Part shown: positions 1 to 9,564 of the stretch, piece by piece
How positions within the stretch are numbered: the first letter of the stretch is position 1
Layout: the number at the start of each line of letters is the position of its first letter
Assembly: GCA_964545715.1 (NCBI GenBank)
Contig: CAZJHX010000001.1
Location: forward strand, 62,001-126,000
Length of the DNA stretch: 64,000 nucleotides
Origin: CAZJHX01 sp964545715
GTDB taxonomy: Bacteria; Myxococcota_A; UBA9042; GCA-2863065
Reading direction: 5' to 3'
Program-made: the position numbers and the translations under genes
Notes under the pieces: model-generated
The model's database searches: none
The model's input: the letters and a program-made list of their open reading frames with translations, nothing else
Told to the model about the DNA's origin: nothing

Positions 1-3000
1 GGCTGCAGCAGGCACCCCTGGTCGCTGTCGCAGAAGTCGACCGTGCACGGATCGTTGTCGCTGCACGTCACAGCCCCCTGGGCGCAGATGAGCGTCGCGG
101 GATCACACACGCTCAGCGTGCAGGCGTCCCCGTCGTCGCACTCGGCATCGGTGCCGCCCGGACAGGGACAGCTGGCCTGGGGCACGTTTTGACAGCCCGC
201 GATCGGGTCGCACAGGTCCTTGGTGCACGGGATCTCGTCATCACACACCGTCGCCACGTCCACCGGCGCCGCCACGCACCCCAGCGCCACGTCACAGCTG
301 TCCGTCGTGCAGGCGTTGCCGTCGTTGCAGACCGCCGGCGTGTGGCTGCACAGCCCGCTCGTCACGTCGCATTTATCCACCGTGCAGGCGTTGGCGTCCC
401 CACAGTTCTTGGGGTTGAACACGCAGCCCACCGCCGGCAGGCACGCGTCCACGGTGCACGGGTTGGCGTCCTGGCACGCGATCTGGACGTGAGCGCACCC
501 CAGCGCCGCATCGCAGGTGTCCAGCGTGCACGCGTTGCTGTCATCGCACAGCGGGGCGTTTGTGCAGCCCGCCGTGGGATCGCAGGTGTCGGCCGTGCAC
601 GGGTCGCCGTCGTCGCAGACGGCCTTGCCGTCCTTGAGCGGAACGAAGACGCAGCCGTCCTGGGCGTCGCAAACCCCGTCCCAGGTGCACGCGTTGTCGT
701 CGATGCACGGGTCCGGGGGGTTGGAGCACTGGCCGGCCGCCTTGTCGCACACGTCCAGCGTGCAGGCGATGCCGTCCGAGCAGTCTTTGTCCGTGTGAGT
801 GCAGCCGGTGACCGTGTCGCAGGCGTCGATGGTGCATGCGTCGGCGTCGTCGCACGCGTAGACGTGGGAGCAGCCCGCGGCGGCATCGCACAGGTCGGTC
901 GTGCACGCGTTCTGGTCGTCGCACGGGTTGGGCGCGTTGATGCAGTCTCCGCTGGTGAGGTCGCATTGGTCCAACGTACAGGCGTTGTCGTCCAGACACC
1001 CCTTGGCCGCAAAGACGCATCCGATCGCGCTGTCGCAGCTGTTCACGGTGCACAGATCGCCGTCGTCACAGACCAGGCTTTCGAACTTGCAGCTGCCGCC
1101 GCCGCCCGGGGTCGGCACGCACTCGCCCGTCGTACAGGCGTTTTTGTCGTCACAGGAGGAAGGTGTCCCCGGATCACACGGGCAGTCCCCCGTCTGCACA
1201 AAGACGCACCCTTTGGCCGCGTCGCAGTAGTCGATAGTGCAGATGTTCTCGTCCTCGCACGTGATCGGCGCGTGCGCACAGCCCGTCCCGATGTCGCAGC
1301 TGTCGGTGGTGCAGGCGCTGTCGTCGTCGCAGCTCACGGGCAAGAAGAAGCACGCACCCGTCAGCGAGTTGCACAGGTCCTGCGTGCACGCATTGTTGTC
1401 GTCGCAGCTGATCGACGGATTGCTGCACGTCTTGGTCACCGGGTCGCACTTATCCTGTGTGCAGGGGTTGCCGTCATCGCACGCAGGCTTGAAGTCGCAG
1501 AGGCCGCCGCCACCCTCCACGCACGTGCCCAGGGTGCATGCGTCGCCGTCATCACATGCAAACGTGGTGTACAGGCACCCCCCCGTCGCAAAGTCGCACG
1601 TGTCCACGGTGCACGGGTTGCCGTCGTCGCAGCTCTTGGGCTCGAACAGGCACGTGCCCGGGTCCGTCGCGCCGTTACAGAAGTCGGTGGTGCACGGGGT
1701 TCCGTCGTTGCACGCCGGGGGGAAGATGCACCCGTCTGCAGCGTCACACAGGTCCAAGGTGCAGTTGTCGCCGTCCACGCAGACGATCGGCTGGTATGTG
1801 CAGCCCCCCGACGCGTCGCAAAGGTCCTTTGTGCACGCGTTTTTGTCGTCGCATTTGGCCTCGAACACGCAGCCCAGCGCGATGTGGCAGCTGTCAGCGG
1901 TGCACACGTCCCCGTCGTTGCATGTGACCGCTTTGTACTGGCACTCGCCGCTGTCGTCGCAGGTGTCCACCGTGCAGGCGTTGCCGTCGTTGCAGTCCGT
2001 TCCCAGGAACTGGCAGCCGTCGGTTGGGTCGCACAGGTCGATCGTGCACGGGTTCGAGTCCGAGCAGATCACGGGCTGTACGATGCACCCGGTCGCCGGC
2101 ACACACAGCGTCGTCGTACACGGGTTGTCGTCATCACAGCTCTTGGGCTGGTGCTCGCAGGCGCCGGTCGCCAGATCGCACGTATCCTGGGTGCACGCGT
2201 CGTTGTCGTCGCACACCTTCAGCGCGGTCTCGCACGCGCCCGTCAGCGGGTTGCAGCTGTCGATCGTGCACGCGATGCCGTCGTCGCATGGGGCCGGCGT
2301 GTTCTCGCAGTCGCCCGAGTCGGGGTTACAGGCTCCGATCACGCACGGATTGCCCGTGTCGCAGTCCTTGGGCAGGTTCGAGCAGCCGCTGTCAGGCACG
2401 CAGACGTCCGCCGTGCAGGGCACCCCGTCATCGCAGCTGATCAGCGCCACGTCACACGCCCCGGTCAGCGGATTGCACGCCTCGGTCGTGCAGCTGTTGC
2501 CGTCATCGCACTCCAGCGCGGTGTGCGTGCAGCCCGTCTGCTGTGAGCACCCGTCGGCCGTGCACGCCTTGCCGTCGTCGCAGGGGTTGGCCGTGTACTG
2601 GCAGGCCCCGTTGGCCGGGTTGCACGCGCCCACCGTGCACGGGTCTCCGTCGTTGCAGGCCTCGGCGGCAAAGATGCACTCGCCCGTCCCCACATCGCAG
2701 GTGTCCTGGGTGCAGATGTCGCCGTCGTCGCAGGTCTTGTCCATGAACTGGCAGGCGCCGGTCGCCGGGTCGCACAGGTCGATGCTGCACGGGTCGCCGT
2801 CGTCGCAGGTCGCCGCGTTCACGCACGTCCCCGTCGCCGGATCGCACGCATCACTGGTACAGACGTCGCCGTCGTCGCAGAAGAGCGGCTTGCTGACGCA
2901 CTCTCCCGTCTCGGCGTTGCACACGTCGAAGGTGCACGCGTCGCCATCCGCGCACGGCAGCGGCGAAAACACGCACGCGCCGGTTGCGGGGTTGCAGGAG

Positions 3001-6000
3001 TCGACGGTGCACTTCAGCCCGTCATCGCATGTCTTCTTGTCGTGGCTGCAGGTACCCGTCGGCGGATCGCAGGGGTCCGCGGTGCACAGGTCGCCGTCCT
3101 CGCACGACTTCACGCTATGTACGCAGTCGCTGCCCGCCGGCAGGTTGATGCACTGGTCGAAGGTACACGCGTTCTCGTCCTGGCAGTTGACCGGCGTGAC
3201 CTTGCAGAAGCCGTCCGTGCCACAATGCGCTCCCGCGCAGTAGTCGATTTGGCCGCTCTCGCTCGTGACAAGCGCCACGCACACCGCGTCTTGGGCGCAG
3301 GGCGTGTCGGGCAGCTCGCAGCTCCACTCGTAGGCGCACCCCGCCTCGGGCGAGCACGTCTCGGTTGTGCACGGGTTGCCGTCGTCGCACGTCGGCACGG
3401 TGGTGCAGGCGCCGTCCTGGTCGCAGACGTCGACCGTGCAGGGGTCAGAGTCATCGCATTTGGCCGCGTACGTGCACTCGGCGGTCTCCGGGGTGCACAT
3501 GTCCACAGAGCAGGGATCGCCGTCGTCGCATAGCCCGACATACGCGCAGGCGCCGGTCGCCGGGTCGCAGGCATCCACTGTGCACGGGTCACCGTCCGAT
3601 TCGCAAACCACGTCCTGCACGACGCAGGCGCCGGTCAGGGGATTGCAGAGGCCGGGCGCACACAGCCCGTCGCCGTCGCACGGGGCCGGCGGGTTATGGC
3701 AGCCGCTTTTGGGCTTGCACAGGTCCAGGGTGCACAAGCTGAAGTCCTCGCACGACTTCGTGAGGTACACACACGCTCCGGTGCCCGGGTCGCACTGATC
3801 CACCGTGCACGCGTTGTCGTCGTCGCAGCTTTTGGGTTTGGCCTCGCACGCGCCCGTGCCGCCGTTGCAGCTGTCCACGGTGCACGGGTTTCCGTCGTCG
3901 CACACCACGGGCGTGTTGGCGCAGGCGCCCGTGTCGGGATCGCACACGTCCTCGGTGCAGATGTCGGCGTCGTCGCAGGTCTTGGGCGGGTGGCTGCAGG
4001 CTCCAAGCGCCGGGACGCACAGGTCCAGCGTACACGCGACCTTGTCGTCGCAGACAACGGCGATGTTGGCGCATTGCCCCGTGACGGCGTCGCACGCGTC
4101 GACGGTGCAGAGATCGCCATCTGCGCAGTCCTTGGCCTTGACCGCGCAGGCGCCGGTCGCCTGGTTGCAGAAGTCGATCGTGCACGGCTTGCCGTCGTCG
4201 CAGATCACGGCATCGAACTGACAGGTGCCCGCATCGCACACCTCGTCGGTGCATAGATTCCCGTCGCTGGGGCAGTCCGCGTCGACTTTGCAGACATCGA
4301 ACTCAGTGACGTGAACGCAGCCCACGCCCGGCACGCAGGCGTCGATGGTGGCGGCGTCACCGTCGTCGCAGTCCTTGGCGTTTGTCACGCAGCCGCTCGC
4401 CGCGTTGCAGCCGGTCGTGGTGCACACGTCGTCGTCGTCGCAGTCGATGGGCGTGTTGCTGCACTGCGGTGCTCCGTCCACGGGCTGACACTGGTCCGCC
4501 GTGCAGGCGTTGCCGTCGTCACAACCGACCGCTGGAAACTGGCAGTTGCCGGTACCGCCGTCGCAGGTGTCTACGGTGCAGGGGTTGGCGTCGCTGCACG
4601 CTTTGGGTGTGTGGATGCAGCCGGTCTCCAGGTCGCAGTTGTCCAGTGTGCACGCGTTGCCGTCGTCGCAGTCGTCCGGTGGGTAATAGCACCCGAATTG
4701 AGGGTCGCATTTGTCGGCTGTGCACGGCCCGCCGTCGGGGCAGGGCGGCTTGGTCTGCTGGCACAGGCCGGTGTTGACGTTGCACGCGCCGATCGTACAT
4801 GCGTCCTGGTTGTCGCAGGTCTTTGGCGTGTGGACGCAGCCGGCGCCGGCGCTGCACGTGTCTTGTGTGCACAGGTCGCCGTCGTTGCAGACCTTCGGGA
4901 CGCTGGAGCAGGTCCCCGTCTCCGGGTTGCAGAAGTCCTGCGTGCACTCGTCGCCGTCGTCGCAGTCGACTGTTGCGTACACGCATGAGCCGGTGTCCGG
5001 GTCACAGCCGCCCACCGTGCAGGCATTGCCGTCGAAACACGGCGTGGGTGTGTTGCTGCACTCACCGGTCAGCGGGTTGCAGGTGTCGGCAGTGCACAGG
5101 TCGGCGTCACCACAGTCCTTCAGGGTCGACCCGCACTCACCCGCCGTGCACACGTCCGAGGTGCACGCGTTGCTGTTATCGCAGTCCGCGTCTTTGGTGC
5201 ACACACAGGTGTTCTCGTTGACGCAGCCGATCTCCTCGCTGCAGGTGTCCTTGGTGCACGGATCCCCGTCCCCGCAGTCTTTGGCCAGATAGGCGCAGCC
5301 GTCCGCGGCCGTACTGTTCGGGTCGCACAGGTCGTCGGTGCAGCTGCTGTTGTCGTTGCAGTCGATCGGCACCTGGACACACTCTCCGTTCACGCCGTTG
5401 CACTGATCCTGGGTGCACGCGTTGCCGTCGCTGCAGTTCTTGGCCTTGAACACGCACGTGCCGTCCACGCAGAAGTCGACCGTGCACAGGTTGGCGTCAT
5501 CGCACGCGATCGGCGCGTTGATGCAGGCTCCCGTAATCGCGTTGCAGCTGTCGATTGTGCACGGATCGCCGTCATCGCACGCCTTCGGCGGGTAGTAGCA
5601 GCCGCCCAGCGGGTCACACGGATCGATGGTGCAGGGGTTGCCGTCGTCACATTGAAGCCCGGTGTGCACACAGCCCCCGGACTTGAGGTCACAAGAGTCC
5701 TGGGTGCACACGTTGCCGTCATCGCACTGCAACGGCACGTTCTGGCAGCCGACGCCGGGTGCGCAGGGATCCAGCGTGCACGGGTCGCCGTCGTCGCACG
5801 TTTTGGCCAGGTGCTGACAGCCGCCGGTCTGGGCGTTGCACAGGTCGATGGTGCAGGCGTTGTCGTCGTCGCACACTTTGGTCGTATGGACGCAGCCGCC
5901 CTCCACATTGCTCAGGCACAGGTCGTTGGTGCACAGCTCACCGTCGGTGCAGTCTGTCGGCGGAAAGGCGCACTCTCCGGTGTTTGGGTTGCAGAAGTTG

Positions 6001-7892
6001 TCGGTGCAGGGGTCATCGTCGTCGCAGAGCTTGGGTGTGGCCTGGCAGGTCCCCTTGGTTTGCCCCACAGCGATCGCGCAGGAGTCGTCGGTGCAGCTGT
6101 TGCCGTCGTCGCAGTCGGCGTCGGCGTCGCAGGTGTCGCAGGACAAGAACGAGCAGCCGGCGGCGGCGCTGCAGGACGTGAAGAAGCACCCCTCGGGCTT
6201 CAAATCGTCGCAGTCGATGGGGGTGTGCAGGCAGCCCTCCACGGGATCGCAGGCGTCGACGGTGCACGCGTCGCCGTCGCTGCAGTTCACCGGCTTGGGT
6301 GGGCAGCCGCCGTCCTCCTGCGAGCAGAGGTCGACCGTGCAGACCGACCCGTCATCGCAGTCGACCGCGTCAAAAACGCAGCCCGTTGCGGGATGGCAGG
6401 AGTCGACGGTGCAGTTGTCGCCGTCGGCGCACACCTTGAACGACAGCTGGCACCCTGCCTTGGGGTCGCAGGTCTCGTCGGTGCAGAGGTTGCCGTCGTC
6501 GCAGTCGATCGGCTTGAACAGGCAGTAGAACCCGTCATCGGTGGCCACCAGAACGTCGACGGTGCACTCGTTCTTATCATCACAGACGGGCACCGGCGGC
6601 TGGCACGACGGGACGGGCTCGTACTGGCATCCGCCAAACGGGCTGCAAGAGTCCTCGGTGCAGTCGTCCCCGTCGTCGCAGACCTTGGCCGTGTACACGC
6701 ACTTGCCGTAGCTGGACGACGTGGGCTCCGCGTCACAGCTGCCGACCTCGCACTGATTGGACCCCGTGTTGCAGTTGATGAGCGTGTTGGAGCACAGCCC
6801 CACGTCGGTGTCGCAGTAGTCCACGGTGCACAGGTTGTCGTCGTCGCAGGACGCGCCCGGCGTGCACGGCTTCAAGCTGGGGCAGGTCACGTAGTCGGGC
6901 TTGTTGACGCACGCCTGTGAGTCCGCGTCGCAGTAGTCGATGGTGCACTTGTCCTCGTCGTCGCACAGCAGCTTCAAGTCGTTGACGCACATGCCGCTGT
7001 TGGCGTCGCAGTAGTCGTTTGAGCAGGCGATCCCGTCGTCGCAGATGCCGTCGGGATCCGCATTGCAGGTGCACGGTCCGCACCCCTGACCGTCGCACGC
7101 CAGTTGGTGCTCGATGCCGCTCTCCTCCTCGCAGGAGTCGACCGTGCACGGGTCCTGGTCGTCCACGTCGATGTCTACGAAGGCGCACTTGCCGGTCGAG
7201 AAGTCGCAGGCGCCGTCCTTACAGAACAGCTGGCTGTCGCAGAACTGGTCCGCCTGCGTCTTGGTCTGGCCGCTACCGCAGGGCACGCAGCCTTTCTCCA
7301 GCTTGAAGTCGCACCCCTTGGCCGGATCGCAGGCGTCGATCGTGCACACGTCGCCGTCAGAGCACTCCGGGGGCGCGTACTCACACTTGCCGACACCGGT
7401 CGAGCCCGGCCCCGGGTTGAACACCACGCATGTCGGCACATTGCACGGTGCGCTTAGCGGACAGATCTCCAGCAGCGCCTCCGCCGTCGCAGCTAGCTCG
7501 CACGGGTCGCAGCCGGGCGTCGGGCTGTGGTAGCAGGCCGACTGGAAGCACTTGTCGATGGTGCAGGGGTTCGTGTCGATGCAGTCGCTGTCGTCGGTGC
7601 ACCCCGCGTCCGGCACCGGCGGCGTGTCGCTGGTGTCCGGCACATCGGGCACGTCAGCCGCGTCCGGCGCCGTTGCTGTGTCGATCCACGCGTCCGCGTC
7701 GACCCCGGGTCCGGCGTCAGGGATGTCGATCTCGTCGGGTGGCGGCACGTCAGCAGCGCCGCCGATATCAGCGTCCGGCGCGCCGATCAGATCAGGCGGA
7801 TCCGGGACAGGACAGTCGTCCTGTGGACAGCCGGCCAAAAACAGAATGCTGATGACAAGAAGACGGCGCGAACGCGGGCGAACGGCTCCCAC
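1..7892 (-). CDS. Giant cysteine-rich repeat lipoprotein (partial, C-terminus outside window)
   Basis: The minus strand is open without a stop from a GTG at 7892 to the left edge, giving at least 2,630 residues. A GGGGAG ribosome-binding site lies 6 nt before the GTG. The N-terminus is basic, then hydrophobic, and ends in a lipobox (LAGC near residue 22), so a lipid-anchored exported protein is expected. About 80 residues of Asp/Pro/Val/Ala-rich linker follow. The rest is about 95 tandem modules of 20-28 residues with the pattern CDDGxxCTxDxC...GC, counted by eye. Modules diverge in sequence but keep the cysteines and acidic residues, which suggests a disulfide-bonded, possibly calcium-binding, surface rod. 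Similar modules are common in secreted proteins of Myxococcota-like bacteria. The long open frames on the opposite strand here are by-products of the repeat codons. No enzymatic domain is visible in the part present. Confidence 0.9.
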   Translation of the reverse strand, partial: MGAVRPRSRRLLVISILFLAGCPQDDCPVPDPPDLIGAPDADIGGAADVPPPDEIDIPDAGPGVDADAWIDTATAPDAADVPDVPDTSDTPPVPDAGCTDDSDCIDTNPCTIDKCFQSACYHSPTPGCDPCELAATAEALLEICPLSAPCNVPTCVVFNPGPGSTGVGKCEYAPPECSDGDVCTIDACDPAKGCDFKLEKGCVPCGSGQTKTQADQFCDSQLFCKDGACDFSTGKCAFVDIDVDDQDPCTVDSCEEESGIEHQLACDGQGCGPCTCNADPDGICDDGIACSNDYCDANSGMCVNDLKLLCDDEDKCTIDYCDADSQACVNKPDYVTCPSLKPCTPGASCDDDNLCTVDYCDTDVGLCSNTLINCNTGSNQCEVGSCDAEPTSSSYGKCVYTAKVCDDGDDCTEDSCSPFGGCQYEPVPSCQPPVPVCDDKNECTVDVLVATDDGFYCLFKPIDCDDGNLCTDETCDPKAGCQLSFKVCADGDNCTVDSCHPATGCVFDAVDCDDGSVCTVDLCSQEDGGCPPKPVNCSDGDACTVDACDPVEGCLHTPIDCDDLKPEGCFFTSCSAAAGCSFLSCDTCDADADCDDGNSCTDDSCAIAVGQTKGTCQATPKLCDDDDPCTDNFCNPNTGECAFPPTDCTDGELCTNDLCLSNVEGGCVHTTKVCDDDNACTIDLCNAQTGGCQHLAKTCDDGDPCTLDPCAPGVGCQNVPLQCDDGNVCTQDSCDLKSGGCVHTGLQCDDGNPCTIDPCDPLGGCYYPPKACDDGDPCTIDSCNAITGACINAPIACDDANLCTVDFCVDGTCVFKAKNCSDGNACTQDQCNGVNGECVQVPIDCNDNSSCTDDLCDPNSTAADGCAYLAKDCGDGDPCTKDTCSEEIGCVNENTCVCTKDADCDNSNACTSDVCTAGECGSTLKDCGDADLCTADTCNPLTGECSNTPTPCFDGNACTVGGCDPDTGSCVYATVDCDDGDECTQDFCNPETGTCSSVPKVCNDGDLCTQDTCSAGAGCVHTPKTCDNQDACTIGACNVNTGLCQQTKPPCPDGGPCTADKCDPQFGCYYPPDDCDDGNACTLDNCDLETGCIHTPKACSDANPCTVDTCDGGTGNCQFPAVGCDDGNACTADQCQPVDGAPQCSNTPIDCDDDDVCTTTGCNAASGCVTNAKDCDDGDAATIDACVPGVGCVHVTEFDVCKVDADCPSDGNLCTDEVCDAGTCQFDAVICDDGKPCTIDFCNQATGACAVKAKDCADGDLCTVDACDAVTGQCANIAVVCDDKVACTLDLCVPALGACSHPPKTCDDADICTEDVCDPDTGACANTPVVCDDGNPCTVDSCNGGTGACEAKPKSCDDDNACTVDQCDPGTGACVYLTKSCEDFSLCTLDLCKPKSGCHNPPAPCDGDGLCAPGLCNPLTGACVVQDVVCESDGDPCTVDACDPATGACAYVGLCDDGDPCSVDMCTPETAECTYAAKCDDSDPCTVDVCDQDGACTTVPTCDDGNPCTTETCSPEAGCAYEWSCELPDTPCAQDAVCVALVTSESGQIDYCAGAHCGTDGFCKVTPVNCQDENACTFDQCINLPAGSDCVHSVKSCEDGDLCTADPCDPPTGTCSHDKKTCDDGLKCTVDSCNPATGACVFSPLPCADGDACTFDVCNAETGECVSKPLFCDDGDVCTSDACDPATGTCVNAATCDDGDPCSIDLCDPATGACQFMDKTCDDGDICTQDTCDVGTGECIFAAEACNDGDPCTVGACNPANGACQYTANPCDDGKACTADGCSQQTGCTHTALECDDGNSCTTEACNPLTGACDVALISCDDGVPCTADVCVPDSGCSNLPKDCDTGNPCVIGACNPDSGDCENTPAPCDDGIACTIDSCNPLTGACETALKVCDDNDACTQDTCDLATGACEHQPKSCDDDNPCTTTLCVPATGCIVQPVICSDSNPCTIDLCDPTDGCQFLGTDCNDGNACTVDTCDDSGECQYKAVTCNDGDVCTADSCHIALGCVFEAKCDDKNACTKDLCDASGGCTYQPIVCVDGDNCTLDLCDAADGCIFPPACNDGTPCTTDFCNGATDPGTCLFEPKSCDDGNPCTVDTCDFATGGCLYTTFACDDGDACTLGTCVEGGGGLCDFKPACDDGNPCTQDKCDPVTKTCSNPSISCDDNNACTQDLCNSLTGACFFLPVSCDDDSACTTDSCDIGTGCAHAPITCEDENICTIDYCDAAKGCVFVQTGDCPCDPGTPSSCDDKNACTTGECVPTPGGGGSCKFESLVCDDGDLCTVNSCDSAIGCVFAAKGCLDDNACTLDQCDLTSGDCINAPNPCDDQNACTTDLCDAAAGCSHVYACDDADACTIDACDTVTGCTHTDKDCSDGIACTLDVCDKAAGQCSNPPDPCIDDNACTWDGVCDAQDGCVFVPLKDGKAVCDDGDPCTADTCDPTAGCTNAPLCDDSNACTLDTCDAALGCAHVQIACQDANPCTVDACLPAVGCVFNPKNCGDANACTVDKCDVTSGLCSHTPAVCNDGNACTTDSCDVALGCVAAPVDVATVCDDEIPCTKDLCDPIAGCQNVPQASCPCPGGTDAECDDGDACTLSVCDPATLICAQGAVTCSDNDPCTVDFCDSDQGCLLQ

Positions 7893-8118
7893 GATTGACT
7901 CCCCAGCAGCGTCCCGACCCCATCGCCAAACTCTCCGCGCCTTCCCACTGGCCCGGTCGCTAACCCACGAGACAGACCGTAACAGAAAGTCGGTCGGCGC
8001 CCGCTGGTGAATTGACCCCGAAACCGCGCTGCTGCGGTCCAGCTGTGCAGTTGTTTTTCGGCCCCGGTCGAGGGCGGCCCGGGTGCTACGGCTCTCCGAA
8101 TCCGCTACCATCGTCTCC
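7893..8118. promoter_or_regulatory. Divergent intergenic region
   Basis: These 226 bp separate the start of the giant repeat lipoprotein (minus) from the substrate-binding lipoprotein (plus), so both promoters should lie here. I see no convincing -35/-10 pair on either strand. The only clear signal is the GGGGAG ribosome-binding site of the minus-strand gene at its edge. Confidence 0.4.
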
Positions 8119-9564
8119 ATGAGAAAGTCGGTCATCGTGCTGCTGTTGCTCGCAGCGTGCACCGATCCCCCGGAGGAAGTCGGGGGCGTCGGTGATGCGA
8201 TTGTGCCTGATGTTACGCAACCCTCGCCAGACACCGGTCCGGCGGGCGTCGATATCGCCGTGGATACGCCGGCAGCACCCGATAAAGACATCGACACGCT
8301 ACTGGGTCCGTGCCTGCTGCTGGGCGTCTCCGAGGCCGAGGCGCTGTCGGGCGATGCGTTGCTGCTGTCCACCCTGCTGCCGCGCACAGGACCGCTGGCG
8401 ATCTACGGGCTGCCCATGGACCGCGCGGTCGCCATGGCCGTCGCCGAGATCAACGGCGAGGGCGGCATCGGCGGACGCAAGCTCGGCATGCTGTCGTGCG
8501 ACTCTCAAGGGGACTCCCAGGTCACGACCTTCACGGTCACCCACCTCGTGGAGCAGGGCATCGCGGCCGTGATCGGCGCGGCCACCAGCTTTGCCACAAT
8601 GGACGCCTTCACCAACGTCGCCAAGGCCGGCGGCCTGCTGATGATCAGCCCGTCGGCCACGTCTCCGGCCATCACCCACTTCCAGGACGACGGCCTGCTG
8701 TGGCGTACCGCGATCAGCAACGGTGTCGAGGCGCACGCCATGTCCGCCCACCTGCTGGCCACCGGCGCCAAGCGCGTGGCGCTGGTGCACGCCAACGACG
8801 TCTTCGGCAACGGCATGCGCGAGGCCTTCGAGTCGCACTGGTGTCCAAAGAACGACTGCGAAAACGACTATCTGCCGCGCCCCTACAACGAGCAGGGGCG
8901 CAACATCGACCAGGAGCTGGCTCTGGACGCCATCGAGGTCTTCGAGCCGGACGCCATCCTGGTCATCGGCTTCAGCGAGCCCATCGCCAACTTCGTCAAC
9001 CAGGCGCACGAGCGCGGCATCGTGAAGCTGCTGCTGAACCACGCGGCGCGCGACCCGGTGTTTCTCAGCCTGATCAAGTACACGGATCTGCTGTGCCACT
9101 CTCTGGGCGTGTACGCGGTCGAAGATCCGGAGGGCCCGGCCGCCGGCGCCTTCTTGTCGGCCTATGAGGCCAAGTGGTCCGAGCCCGCGGGCGTCTTCAC
9201 CGCCAACGCCTACGACGCCACCTACGCGCTGGCCTACGCCGCCGCGACGCTGGGCGACACCTCGGTGACGGGCACCGCTCTGGCGCAGGGGCTGACCAAG
9301 CTGACCAAGGGCATCAAGGTCGTCGTGGGCGCCGCCGCCTTCGCCGGCACATCGTCCGCGCTGGTCTCGGGCAACGCCCCGTCCATCGACCTGGAGGGCG
9401 CGTCCAGCAGCCTGAACTTCAACCCCGAGACCGGCGAGCCCGCCGGCAAGGTCCACGCCTACCACTTTGCGACGGGCGTGACGCTGGACGCGGGCTTGAT
9501 CTACGACGAGGCCGGCGTCTACCAGGCGCCGCAGCCGGGCCCGCCCTGCCAGTCCCAGCCGTGA
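8119..9564 (+). CDS. Lipoprotein substrate-binding protein (periplasmic-binding type I, Leu/Ile/Val-like)
   Basis: 481 residues from the ATG at 8119. This start is chosen because it begins a clean lipoprotein signal ending in LLLLAAC; an upstream in-frame start at 8083 would add a non-signal extension. An Asp/Pro/Val-rich linker follows to about residue 60. The body matches the type I periplasmic-binding fold of branched-chain amino-acid receptors: the opening LLPRTGPLAIYG, then AVAEINGEGGIGGRKL, then VIGAATSFATM and ISPSATSP in the ligand cleft. No permease or ATPase gene is nearby, so it may be a sensor or use a distant transporter. Its stop overlaps the GTG start of the next gene by 4 nt, suggesting coupled translation with the SGNH hydrolase. 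The ligand cannot be deduced. Confidence 0.88.
   Translation: MRKSVIVLLLLAACTDPPEEVGGVGDAIVPDVTQPSPDTGPAGVDIAVDTPAAPDKDIDTLLGPCLLLGVSEAEALSGDALLLSTLLPRTGPLAIYGLPMDRAVAMAVAEINGEGGIGGRKLGMLSCDSQGDSQVTTFTVTHLVEQGIAAVIGAATSFATMDAFTNVAKAGGLLMISPSATSPAITHFQDDGLLWRTAISNGVEAHAMSAHLLATGAKRVALVHANDVFGNGMREAFESHWCPKNDCENDYLPRPYNEQGRNIDQELALDAIEVFEPDAILVIGFSEPIANFVNQAHERGIVKLLLNHAARDPVFLSLIKYTDLLCHSLGVYAVEDPEGPAAGAFLSAYEAKWSEPAGVFTANAYDATYALAYAAATLGDTSVTGTALAQGLTKLTKGIKVVVGAAAFAGTSSALVSGNAPSIDLEGASSSLNFNPETGEPAGKVHAYHFATGVTLDAGLIYDEAGVYQAPQPGPPCQSQP

Noticed and set aside
189..2546. Plus-strand open frame of 785 codons (and others such as 5652-6920) opposite the giant repeat gene
   Set aside because: The frame exists only because the repeated codons on the minus strand lack stops in this register. 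The product is a monotonous Val/Ala/Arg pattern with no signal, domain or ribosome-binding site, while the minus frame has clear modules and a lipobox.
7984..8133. 12-bp direct repeat AGAAAGTCGGTC at 7984-7995 and 8122-8133
   Set aside because: The second copy is inside the signal-peptide coding region of the binding lipoprotein; two copies of 12 bp without symmetry or a third copy are not enough to call an operator.
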